Origin: Cyanophora paradoxa
Lineage: Eukaryota; Glaucocystophyceae; Cyanophorales; Cyanophoraceae
DNA length: 64,000 nt
NCBI GenBank assembly: GCA_004431415.1
Contig: QPMI01000138.1
Span: forward strand, 62,001-126,000
Reading direction: 5' to 3'
Below the pieces are notes generated by a model that had not been told where the DNA came from, ran no database searches, and saw nothing but the letters and a program-made list of their open reading frames with translations. This document shows positions 22,911-32,677 of this stretch, in pieces. Positions within the stretch are counted from its first letter, which is position 1; every line of letters starts with the position of its first letter. Both the position numbers and the translations under genes were made by a program.

Positions 22911-24040
22911 CGGCTAAAAAAGCCATCAGCTAGCTGGCGCCGGCACCGGCGGCACGTGCACGTGCACTGCGGAGTGCATGCGCACTGCGCAGCGGTGCCA
23001 GCGGCAGCTCCGGCAGTGCTGCCGCAGTCACTGAGTGCGGCACGCCGGCACCGGTACCCTGCAGCTGGCAGCCTGGCACCGCCGGCGGCCGCGGCCGGCG
23101 CGCGGGCGCGCGGCGGGCCGCGCCGACTCGTCGGCGAGCGCGCGGGGGCCGCGGCCCGGCGGGCCGGCGGCGGCCGCGGCCGGGGCTGCGCCGCTGCGCA
23201 TGCGGGGCGGGCCGGGCCCGCCGCGCGCCAGCGCGCGCTGCAGTGCAGCTGGCGCCAGCGCCGGCGCCGCCGCGCCGGCCCGGCCCCACCCGCGCCGGGC
23301 CCACCCGGCCCCACCGTGGCCATGGCACCGCCGGCGGCGCCGGGCCAGTGGGGCCACCGGCGCGCGCGGCGGCGCCCGGCCACCGGTACACCGCCGTATT
23401 TTCGCGTACCGCCGGTACCGGTATACGTATTACGTACTAGTACGGTACTACGTAGGTCCGGTACCACCGTACTACGGTATTACCGTACCGCGGCCCCGGC
23501 CCGCGCGCCGCGCGGTGCCACCGTGCCACGGTGCCCCCAGCGGCCCGGCGGCGGGCCGCGCCCCGGCCCCGGCCCCGCCCGCGCCGCGGCCGACGCGGCC
23601 GCCGGCCGGCCGCCGCGGCCGACATAAAAAACCCAGTGCCAAACAAACGACCGTCGGACGGAAAATCGCGGGGGTGGGGGTACTACGGTAGGCTCACGTG
23701 GGAGTAAGCGTTAACGTTGCTTAATTTGGCCGGGGGCACTACGGTACCGTCACGGGCTCACGGCGTTCCGCCTCGCGGGCCCCTCCCGGAGTCCCTCCCT
23801 CGGAGTCGACGTCCGGATCCCTCCCTCGACTCGGCGAAATTCGAATTCAGACGCACACTGGGACAGACTGCGGCACAGTTGTGCGACCCGCGAAATTAAA
23901 TATTCCGGATCCTTCCGAAGTTTCCGCGGCCCCCCACGGGTACTACGGACCTGTCTACGGTACGGCTTTGCCGGATCTAGCCTAGTTAGTAGAGAAAAAT
24001 CATATCCGGGCAAAATTAAACTTGAAACTTGAAACGATCA

Positions 24041-24059
24041 TATGCATGATCATGATCAT
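24041..24059. repeat. TGATCA-type palindromic array
   Basis: A run of CATGATCATGATCAT follows CATATGCATG. It is one of six such arrays in the window. Confidence 0.9.
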
Positions 24060-24684
24060 TGGATGTCGACCGCGCCGGACGAGGTTGGACGCCGGCGGGA
24101 ACCGTCGACGTCACGGCGTTGAACCGTTAAAGTTGAACGTTAATGTTGCAATTGCCACTGGGCCATGTTGAACGTTAACGTTGTAACCGGACCGTACCGT
24201 ACCGACCGTACTACGTACGGTCCGTAAGTACTTGTAGTAACCTCTCTTGACTCAGTGATCATGAACTGCAGCAGCGAGCTCGAGCCCTTAACGCGCGATT
24301 CGCGATTCGCGTCGCGTTTAGCTATAGGGAGGCATGAAATCGAACGTTTAACCGCGGGCTTCCTAATTCACCTAGCAGTCCTAGCAAGAGTAGAACTCAT
24401 GATTAAGATTTGTATAATTATCAATAAATGTAGTGTCTATATACTGCAGTGTCTGCACTGCGGGCTAGTCTGCGGCGCACACGAGCTCGAGTGGCCCCGG
24501 CCCGTCGGACGTCGGTTTCTCAAAGCATTCGAAAAAGAAAAGAGCGTTCCACGACAACAAATGCAATCGCCAGATTCGTCACTCAAAGAACCAAACCTCA
24601 GAATTCGAAACTAGATCCCTACTGTGTGGACCCTACATCATCAGGCTACATGCCTACCGGCAAAACGCCAGTCTACAACGTTAA

Positions 24685-26446
24685 CTAGAAGCCGCCAGCC
24701 GCGGGTTGGATGTCGGTGGGCGGCGAATTTCCCGTGGCAATCGAGGTGGGGGCGTATGTGTAAGTGGGGGTGCCGGCCCCCGCGGGGCTCGCGACGGGCC
24801 CCGATGGTGGCTTGGGTGGGGAGCAGGGGGCCCCCGGGGCGGGGGTAGGCGGGTGCGGCGCGGCCGGGGCGGGGGCGGGGACGATGGGCCGCAGGGGCCT
24901 CGGCGGGGGCGTGCAGATCTTGCGCTTGGACCGCCGGTTCGAGCCGCGGCCGGCGGGGATGGCGCCGGCGAGGGCGAGGGCCTGCAGGGAGAAGACCCGC
25001 TGCCCCAGCGCCGAGTTCTCCGCCGCCACGAACCTCGCCCGCTCCTCCTCCGACATCGAGTCCCACGCCGCTGCGCCCGCCCTCAGCTTAACCGGAGGGC
25101 CCCGCGGCTGCCCGCGGGCGCGGAGGCGGCGGCAAGACGCGTGCGGCGCACCCCTCAGCTGGTGCAGGACGAACCCCGTGTCGATGTAGAGCCTGCGGCG
25201 CCGCGCCCCGTCTCAGGATGCGCGCGGGGGACGGCTGGGAGGGGGGCGACGGACCCGCCGGGTCCCGGCTGGTCGTGGCTGACCACGGGGGCCGGCATCG
25301 GCCGCGGGGGCTCTCCGGGGGGGGCCCACACGCGGAAGAGGGGCAGCGGGCTCTCTGGCGGGGGCAGCGCCCGGGCCCCCTCGTCCACCAGCGCGGCGTC
25401 CGAGCAGCACCGCGCCCGCGCCTGCGCCCGCGTCGGGCGCTGCCCGACCGGCTGCCTGCAGGGGCGCGCGGGGGGGGCGGGGGGGGGCGGGGGGGGGGGG
25501 GGGGGGGGGGGGGGGGACCTTCTTGGGGCCGCCCTCGGCGTAGGCCGGGGGCGGGGCGTCGCGGAGGGCCGGGACGGGCGAGGCGGACGAGGCGGCTGGG
25601 GACGGCGGGTTCGGGATCGAAATGACGCGCCCCTCGCCCGCCGCCAGCCGCGCCCTGTACCCCGCCTTGAAGTCTTCCGACATCGCCCTCCAGCTCTCTG
25701 CCCCGGGAAGGGAAAGGGGAGAAGCCGGTGAGCCGAGGGGGGCTGGATGCAGGATGGGGGGGGGAGAGGATGTACCCCGGAGGAGGGAGATGATGAGCTT
25801 GAGGGACGCCCTGCGGATTCGAAGCGCAGCGCGGCTTCAGGGGCGGGCCGGCGGGCGGGCCGGGGCCGGCAGGCGCGCACCCTGGGAAGGTGCTGAGGGC
25901 GCCGGGAAGAGCGTCGTTGGCATAGACGGAGAAGCTGCGGGGCGGGGCGGGGAGGGGCGTGAGGAGGGGCGGGCGGTGAAAGGCGGAGCCGGCGGACCCG
26001 CTGGAGAGGTCTGAGTCCTCCCAAAGATGCCGGCCGCGCTCGCTGCTGGCCGCCGCTTCGGTCGCAGCGGCCGAGGCGGCGGCGGCGGAGGAGGCGGCCG
26101 TCGCTGCTGCAGAGGCGGCGGCGGCCGAGGCGGCCTCGGCGGCGTCGTCGTCCTCCTCGGCCGCTGCGGCGGCGGCGGCGGCCGCGGCGACGGCGGCGGC
26201 GGCGGCGGCGGAAGCGGCGGCGGCGGAGGAGGATGCGGCGGCGGCTGCCGCGGCGGAGGTGGCGGGGGGCTTGGGGCAGGGGACGAGGGGTGGGGGCGGC
26301 GGCGGCCCGCAGCGTTCGCCGTCGTCGGAGAGGGAGGGCGCGGGGTGCGGCGCGGGGCGCGAGGGGCGGTGCGGGTCGTCGCCTGCGTTCGGGGCGCGCC
26401 TGGGGAGCCCCGTCCCGAGGGCGGGCCCGAGCCCCGCGAGGGACAT
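24685..26446 (-). CDS. HMG-box protein with two probable boxes and a poly-Ala/acidic N-terminus
   Basis: The first exon carries a Pro-rich then poly-Ala/Glu/Asp N-terminus and ends in PPRSFSVYANDALPG...FPG at 25881. Exon 25810-25776 (35 nt) adds ASLKLIISLLR, and exon 25697-25519 adds ESWRAMSEDFKAGYRARL. Together these make an HMG box with the usual W-x-x-M-S-E core. A second, less complete box comes from exon 25192-25152 (LYIDTGFVLHQLR) joined to 25070 onward (AAWDSMSEEERARFVAAEN). The C-terminus has a basic cluster NRRSKRK, then a Pro-rich tail ending at 24685. Phases match at the listed joins; introns use GTGCGC, GTACAT and GTCCCC donors. The intervening exon(s) at 25.2-25.5 kb are not resolved. 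Start 26446 is chosen because the earlier Met (26593) overlaps the upstream gene. Confidence 0.65.
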
Positions 26447-26541
26447 CGACTCGAGGCGAAGGGAGAGCTCGAGGGACGCCCGCGCCGCCTCCGCCGACTG
26501 CCGCGCGGGCCGAGTCAGAGGGCGGGCTCCAAGGATCGGCC

Positions 26542-28735
26542 TTAGGCTGCCCGGGGCGCCCCGCGCACCCTGCTCAGCACGCTCGGGTTGCACTGCTCCT
26601 GTATCTCCCGAGCCTCAGCCCGCAGCACCTGACACGGGCGGACGCGGCAGGGCTCGAATGTTAGGGCGAGTCGCGTGCCCCGGCCGGTGCGCAAACGCAA
26701 GGGATCGGAGCCGCTGAGCACCTGTCCGGCCCTCGAGAGGGGCGACTCGACCCCGGGGTGCGCGCCGTTGGGGGGGGCCACCCAGGAGGCGCCCCCGTCC
26801 ACAGACCACGGGCCCACGTCCGCCCGACGCTGCGCGAACGCTCGCCAGAAGGAAGGGGGAAGGCGGGAGAGGGGTACGCGCCTCGACGCCTGCGAGGTCG
26901 AAGAAGATCTCGGTGGTCTTGGCGGCCGGCAACGGCAGGCTGGGCGGCGAGGTCTCCTCGCCGCGGGCCGCCGGCTCCACGGAGGCGGCCGGCGCGCCGT
27001 GCCGCGGGGGGGCGAAGGAGTGCAGGACGTAGGGCGACACGGGGGAGGCCGGCCTGAAGGCGGGGTCCAGCCCCCAGCGGAGGGGTACGCCGGCGCTCCC
27101 CGACGCAAAGAGGAGGGACCGCTTCGGTCGGGTTCCGGCGCAGCCGTCCGCCGCGAACTCCTGCCGGGCGAGCCTGCGCTCAGCGCAGAGGAAAAGTGGC
27201 GGGCATCGCTCGTTCCGGGGGGCCATCTATAAATAGCTAGCGGAAAGATCGGTGGTGCCAGGGGCGGGCGGACGGGGCGCCGCGGCTCGCCTGCAAGACG
27301 ATGCGGCGGACGCGGAGGATGTACTTGCCGACGAGGCGGCAGATCAGCTGCTTCACCACTGCGAGCGGAGCGGCGGGGGCGCGTGAGGCAGCGGGGCGGG
27401 GACGGCCGCGAGGGCAGGGGGCGGGGGCGGGGGCAGGGGCGGGCGCACCGTAGCTCGGCATGTACGAGAATATGGAGCCCGCCCTCTCCAGGGCAAGGTA
27501 AGTGAATCTGTGGCGGCGGCGGCGCCGGCGGCGGCTCGTTGCCGGTCCCTTCGCGGCCCGCGGGCGAGGGGGCGGGGGGCGAGCGCACCGGCAGCCCTCC
27601 GGGGTACCGGCGACGTGCCAGGCCGAGAGTGCCCTCATCTTCTCCCGGTACCGCCGCGGCGTCCTGGGGAAAGGGGGCGAGGGGGAGGGGGGTAGAGGGG
27701 CAGGGGGTGAGAAGGGGCGAGAGTTGGGGGGTAGGGGTTGGGGTGGGGGAAGAGGGGTGAGAAGGGTACGGCAGCGTACCATACGCCGTCGTCCCTTTCC
27801 ACGGGTACGCGAATACCGAACGCGGACCCGTCCGGCAGCCTGCAGGGGACTTCACGGGGAGGAAGAGGGGGGAGGGCGGGGGGGGGGGAGGGGGGGAGGG
27901 CGCGCCTGCGTGTGACACGCAACATGAAGCTCTCCACAACCCAGCCTGACGGGGGGGGGGGGGGGGGAGGGGGTCGCGTTTAGGCTAGAGCGGGGCGGGC
28001 CGTATAGGGAGGTCCGAGGGAAGGGAGGAGGGGGTACCGAGAAAGTTCGCATGGTCCTCGAGCAGCTCGACGACGCCCACGTTCTGGAGGTCCTGGGAGG
28101 GGTACGGGGTTAGGTTAGGGGGCGCCAGCGGCCGCCCCGCGGCCTCGCAGGGGACGGACCTCGTGGGGGGCCGCCTCCAGTTCGGCCATCAGCTCCTCCC
28201 GCACAGTGAACTCGTTGAAGTCCTGAAACGCGTACCCCGCTTCCAGTCGGGCGGGCGGGTCGGGCTCCGGGGGCGGGCACCTTGGTGCGGGAGCGGCTGA
28301 GGATGGCGGCGGTGGCGAAGGCGGCCGGCATCCCGTCGAAGTCCGTCACCACGCGGTACGCCGTGAGCGGCGCCTCGCAGTCGCTGGGCGGCCGCGTCAG
28401 CGCGTCAGACGCGAGCCGGCGAGGGCCGGCCGGGATCCGGGCCCGCCCGCGTCGCCGGATCGTGGCGAGCCGGCCCCCGGGGCGGGCGCACTTGGTCTCG
28501 ACGCGGACGCTGGTCTCGGGCGGCCCGCCGACGCCGTGCTCCATCGACAGGCGGTATCCGTCCCCGCGGAGCAGCTCAAGCGCATCCGCGAGGACCTGCG
28601 GGTCGGATCCGACGCGAGGCGCGGGCGGGGTGCGGGCGAGATCAGGTCGGCCATGAGCGCAGTGCACGCCGCAGGGCGGTGCGCGCCTGCTCGACGAGCG
28701 GGACGTCGTAGGCATCCGCGGGCCGCTCCGCGTGC
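26542..28735 (-). CDS. Multi-exon protein, possible START-like lipid-transfer domain
   Basis: Exons recognised in order: a start exon (MHAERPADAYDVPLVEQAR), then DALELLRGDGYRLSMEHG...SVRVETK, then DCEAPLTAYRVVTDFDGMP...SRSRTK, DFNEFTVREELMAELEAAPHE, DLQNVGVVELLEDHANFLG, WVVESFMLRVTR, RLPDGSAFGIRVPVERDDG-VWYAA, and further short exons including VVKQLICRLVGKYILRVRR. A last pair, 27226-26888 and 26829-26542, ends in RVRGAPRAA. The order W/Y-x-L, YRVVTDFDG, then LRVTRRLPDG is reminiscent of START domains, which bind lipids, but I cannot confirm it. Two junctions appear to use GC donors (GCGCGC after TCACACGCAG, and GCGAGC after GTCTTGCAG). Exons between 27.24 and 27.75 kb are uncertain, and 26542-27226 could be a separate two-exon gene. 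Confidence 0.5.
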
Positions 28736-28741
28736 ATCCCA

Positions 28742-28890
28742 CCGTTACAATTTGTTCCTGGGCGGTCCGCTCTATCTACCACACGCTGAAGCGCGCCGGC
28801 CGCGCGGCTGGATCCGGCACGATACCACACGCCGTTGCAATTTGTTCCCTTGCGGTCCGCTCTATCTACCGGCCGCGCGGCTGGATCCGG
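28742..28890. repeat. Two diverged direct repeats just upstream of a gene start
   Basis: 28742-28817 and 28831-28890 share TTRCAATTTGTTCC, GCGGTCCGCTCTATCTACC and GGCCGCGCGGCTGGATCCGG. The first copy has about 17 extra bases in the middle. They sit immediately 5' of the start of the minus-strand gene at 28735, so they may be promoter elements. Confidence 0.7.
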
Positions 28891-30089
28891 ATCCCGAGCG
28901 CGCGAGGCGAGCGCGCTGCGGCCGCCTCGATAGCCTTCTACCAACTGGCGAGCGGCGGCCGGATTGAGAGACCGGCGGCGCCCAAGCGAATGTAAGCCTG
29001 CGGCTCTGTGCTGCGAAGACTTCGCCGGTACCGAACCTACTTCCGGCCGATCTTCGGGAGGCCGCACAGCGGCGGCGGCGGGCGAGGTGCACGCCGTTAT
29101 ACCTCAGTTGCAGTCTTGCAGATTGCAGAGCTCAGCTCGGAGCTCATCATACTATGATAAGGGGTGAGGACCGGAGGCAACGATCAACCGCCCGCGTTGG
29201 ACCGGCCGCAGCAGTCTGCAGCGCATGCACTACTGCATTCAGACTCTGAGAAGGGTACGGGTACAGCTAAGGGGTGCAAATCGTGCGAATGCCGGGTACG
29301 CATGCGCAATACCCCCTAACCTAGAGTCCTAGACCTCCGACATGTACAAAAAGGCGCGTGGGGCCGGATCCGGATTAAGTTAGACGAACAGGTTATACGT
29401 TATTTCGTCTTAGATCTATATATATACCCGTCCCCCGGACGTCGACGCGGCCGGGACGCGGCCGCGCGGCCGCGCGGCCGCGCGGCCGGATCGATGCGCG
29501 CACTCAGTGACTGCCGCAGTGCGCGGCAGGCGCGCGCCGGCCCGGCGGCAGCGCGCCGCGGGTGCGGGGCACTGCGGGCCCGGGGACCGGGGTGCGTGCG
29601 CGGAATTCGAATTGCGCGAAGACGGCGCCTCGGCGCGCCTCTTCCCGGTTCCCGCCGTTCCCGGGCCCCGGGAGTCCGCACTTTAACCTAGTAACTTGAA
29701 ATATTTGATTTTCCGGGATCCTCGCGCCCCGCACGGTCCGCACCAGCGCCTTGTACGCGTAGTACACGCGCCCCCGCCGCCGCGGGCGGGTGCCGCGCAC
29801 GTGGGGAGGCCCCCTCCCCCGCATGCGCACCTCCGGTCCCCCGGCGCCGGCGCCGGCCCCGCCCCGTTCCTCCCCCGCGCCCGCGCCCGTATACACGTAC
29901 CTCCAGAGCCCCCGCCCCCGCCCCCGCATTACAGCTGGCCGTGAAGCTAGCGTAGTAGAAAGCTTGCCTGCAGCGCCAGAGCTTTAATCCTCGTTTGGTT
30001 ACGGTCAAAGTTACGCAGATCAGATGCAAGAACCACTGATGTAGACACTGAGGACATGCGTCTCGAGTCGAGCGGAGGGCGCTCCGCAC
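28891..30089. other. Intergenic, GC-rich
   Basis: No gene is secure. A minus-strand stretch at 29.68-29.93 kb (containing GRVYYAYKALVRTVRG) could be an isolated exon. The rest holds palindromes and the CCGCGCGG array. Confidence 0.5.
29457..29489. repeat. CCGCGCGG array (8-bp palindromic period)
   Basis: Alternating CCGC and GCGG tetramers make an array with 8-bp period. It is the four-base counterpart of the trinucleotide arrays. Confidence 0.9.
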
Positions 30090-30945
30090 TCACTTATGAT
30101 CATGATCATGATCAGCAGTCGGCCGCCGGGCGGCGGAGCGCGCGCGGTGCCGCTCGAAGACCTCATCGAGCGCGGCCTCGAGCCCCGCGTTCGTGCCGCG
30201 CAGGCCCGCAACGACCGCTTGCGCCCACGCGAAGTACTCCTCCACCCGTTGCGCGCTCCACCCGACGGGCGTCGTCCTCAGCAAGTCCCTCAGGTTGTAG
30301 AGCTTGTCCCCGAGCTTGACCTGCGCGTCGGTCAGCGCCGGGCGAGTCCGGGGGCCGGGCGGGCCAGCGCACCAGCTTCGCGCCCTCGCTGCAGTGCGGG
30401 GCGTGCAGGACCTGCAGCTGCTTCCGCTCCTCCTTCTTGAGGCTCTTGTCGTCGCTGCCAAGGCGCCGGGTCATGAGCTCGAGACAATGGCGGCTGCAGG
30501 GGCGAGGGAGAACGCGAGCCGCGCGAACCTTACTTCCAGAACCACGTCCTTCACCCTCTTGCCGAACTTCTCCTCGAGCTGTAAACGTAGCACTGCGGTG
30601 TCGAATGCAGATCTAGATCTGCACAGGAACTGCGGGTGGCACCTCTTCTGCGGTCGTCTGGGTGTCTTCAATCGTGTCGTGGAGGACGGCTGCTTGCAGG
30701 ACTTCAAGGTCCGTCACGCCTCCGATAGAGGACAGGAGGTGCGCCACGCCGATCGGGTGGTTGATGTACGGCGTGCCCTCTGCGCCCCGCGCTCGCATGC
30801 GCACGTTGTTTGCCTGGCAAGAACGGCTCGCACCTGCGTCCTTGCGCCGCTGTTTCGAGTGCTTCGCTGCCGCGAACACGAGCGCGTCCAGCAGTGCGTT
30901 CAGCTGGCCGCCACCCGCGTCTATATTCGCGGCTGCAGAAGCCAT
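30090..30945 (-). CDS. HDDC3: MESH1/HDDC3-type (p)ppGpp (NADPH) hydrolase
   Basis: Five exons give a complete MESH1-like HD hydrolase: 30945-30834, 30779-30643, 30578-30529, 30454-30373, 30320-30090. Diagnostic pieces are [40 protein letters not shown] (the metal-binding HD and following ED), [20 protein letters not shown], the ERKQLQ...HAPH region and [13 protein letters not shown] followed by [13 protein letters not shown]. All junction phases agree; donors are GTGCGA, GTGCCA, GTTCGC and GTGCGC. MESH1 is the stand-alone SpoT-like hydrolase of eukaryotes, removing the 3' pyrophosphate of (p)ppGpp and dephosphorylating NADPH in animals. Length (about 175 aa) is typical. The last codons are odd: a (TGATCA)3 array just before the stop gives a DHDHDHK tail. 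Confidence 0.9.
30097..30114. repeat. (TGATCA)3 array inside the MESH1 last exon
   Basis: Eighteen bases of perfect TGATCA repeats form the last coding codons of the hydrolase, encoding alternating Asp and His. Confidence 0.95.
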
Positions 30946-31410
30946 CGGTCACGTATGCTCTCCGTACGCTACGCTGGCCCGGCCCGGCCGGCGCCGATGG
31001 CTGGGCCGATTCGTGAGGCTGCAGCTGGCAGTTGAAGGGCTTGAGGGCCCGCGTGCGGGTCGAAGCTGGCCTCAAAAGCGATCACTAAAAGGTGAACAAG
31101 CCGCTGTGATGGCAGGAGCCCTGGTTCGAGCTTCGCTTGCGAGAGAACGCACTGCGGCACGGGCCTGGTCGACGTCGCGGCAGCTATCGCCGCTAGCGTT
31201 GGAGCGTCTGGCGCGTGCGGCGTTTGAAGTACGTATACTATAGCTAGTGAGCGTGTGAATTGCGTGTACCCCCTTTATTAGGTTACAGGGGGAAGCCTAC
31301 TAATTCACATCCGATTCTAGGTTTCTATATAGCTAGGTTTCGATGTCACATTAAAAAAATGTCACATAAGCGCCCAGCGTCTTCCCACGTGCACGCGGGT
31401 GCTGCGATTT
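30946..31410. other. Intergenic between MESH1 and the phytochrome gene
   Basis: The 465 bp hold the 5' flank of MESH1 and the 3' flank of the phytochrome-like gene. The part at 31.25-31.36 kb is AT-rich and ordinary. I see no gene. Confidence 0.6.
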
Positions 31411-32643
31411 CTACGAGACTGCAAGGAACTTGGGCGTCTTGGGCGTGAGCCCCGCTGGCCGCTCGGCCCCGTGGATGGGGCTGGGGAACTCCAGGGCGGC
31501 GCTCCCCGCGGGGCGGCTGCTGACGGGGGGCCGGCTGCTGGCCGACCCGAGCCCATCGTGCGCGGCGGCGGCGGCGGCGTGCGTGTGGAGGAAGCCCATC
31601 AGAGCGTCGAACCGGGCGTGGATGGGGGGCAGCTCGGCCCCGGGTACGCCCACCACCGTGTCCTGCAGCTTTAGCGCCACCGTCAACTGCGTGGCGTACC
31701 CCGTCAGCCTCAAGAGGGGGGGGGGGGGGGGTGGAAGAGGAGTGAGGCGGGGTACCTGGACGCGCTGGCCGTTGGCGCGGCGTCGGGAGGAGGGGGCGGA
31801 GAGGGGGCCCGAGGCGTGGGCCGGCAGGCCGCGGGCGCCGGCCGGCCCGACCGGCCGAGGCTCGAGCACCGCCACCTGCAGCGTCACCGTCCCCGCGTGC
31901 ATCGCCTGCGAACGAAGGGCGGGGGGTGAGACGGAGGCGAGGAGGGGGGAAGAGGCGGAGGGGGGTACGCACGTTGAGGGCGCGGGCGAGGGTCTCGTGG
32001 AGGTGGAGGCGGAACTGGATGGGGTCGACGCGGGCCCAGACGGGGCGGGCCCCCGCCGCGCCGCGCCCCTGGGCGCCCTCGAGGGCAACGCGGAGGGCGA
32101 CCTGGCGGCGGAGGGCCTTGGCGGCGGCGGCGAGGAAGGTGCCGCAGATGAGGGCGCGCAGGTCGCAGCAGCCGCGCGGCGGCCGCTCGCCCGCGAAGAC
32201 CTCGAGCGAGGCGGCCCCGCTGATGGCCGTCTGGGCGACCCAGGCCGAGGCCGGGGCCGGGGGCGCCGGCCCGTGCAGCGAGGGCGCCGAGCGCTGCCGC
32301 GCCCGCATGCCCAAGGCCGAGGCGGGCGCGGGCGGCGTCGAGTGGAAGCTGCCGGGGCTCCAGAGGCCGCTGTGCGCCGCCTGCTGCGCCGCCAGCCGCC
32401 CCGCGAGCTTGCGCCCGAGCGTCAGGGCCGCCGTCGAGCCGAGCAGGTCCGACGTCGACGTCTGCGGGCGCAGCTGCCCCGCGCTCGCCGCGCGCGAGAG
32501 GGCCCCCGGCGACTCGGGGGCCGCCTCGTTGCCGGCCGTGCGCGGCCGCTCGCCGCCGGCGCCGCCCTCGGGCCCCCGGCTGGCGCTGTGGAGCGGCCCG
32601 TGCGGCCGCGCGCTCGGCATCCCCGTGGGCGCGGCCGCCGCGC

Positions 32644-32677
<34 letters not shown>

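Larger units (their letters stand above)
20077..24684. other. Intergenic, palindrome-dense; AT-rich 21.3-22.1 kb
   Basis: No gene is supported. GC-rich blocks (20.85-21.29, 22.9-23.65 kb) produce long spurious frames on both strands. The AT-rich middle includes repeated GACTCAGGA-type motifs (21.70-21.77 kb). CTCGAGCCGG arrays lie at 22.33-22.65 kb and AATTGCCG repeats at 22.73-22.91 kb. Confidence 0.6.
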
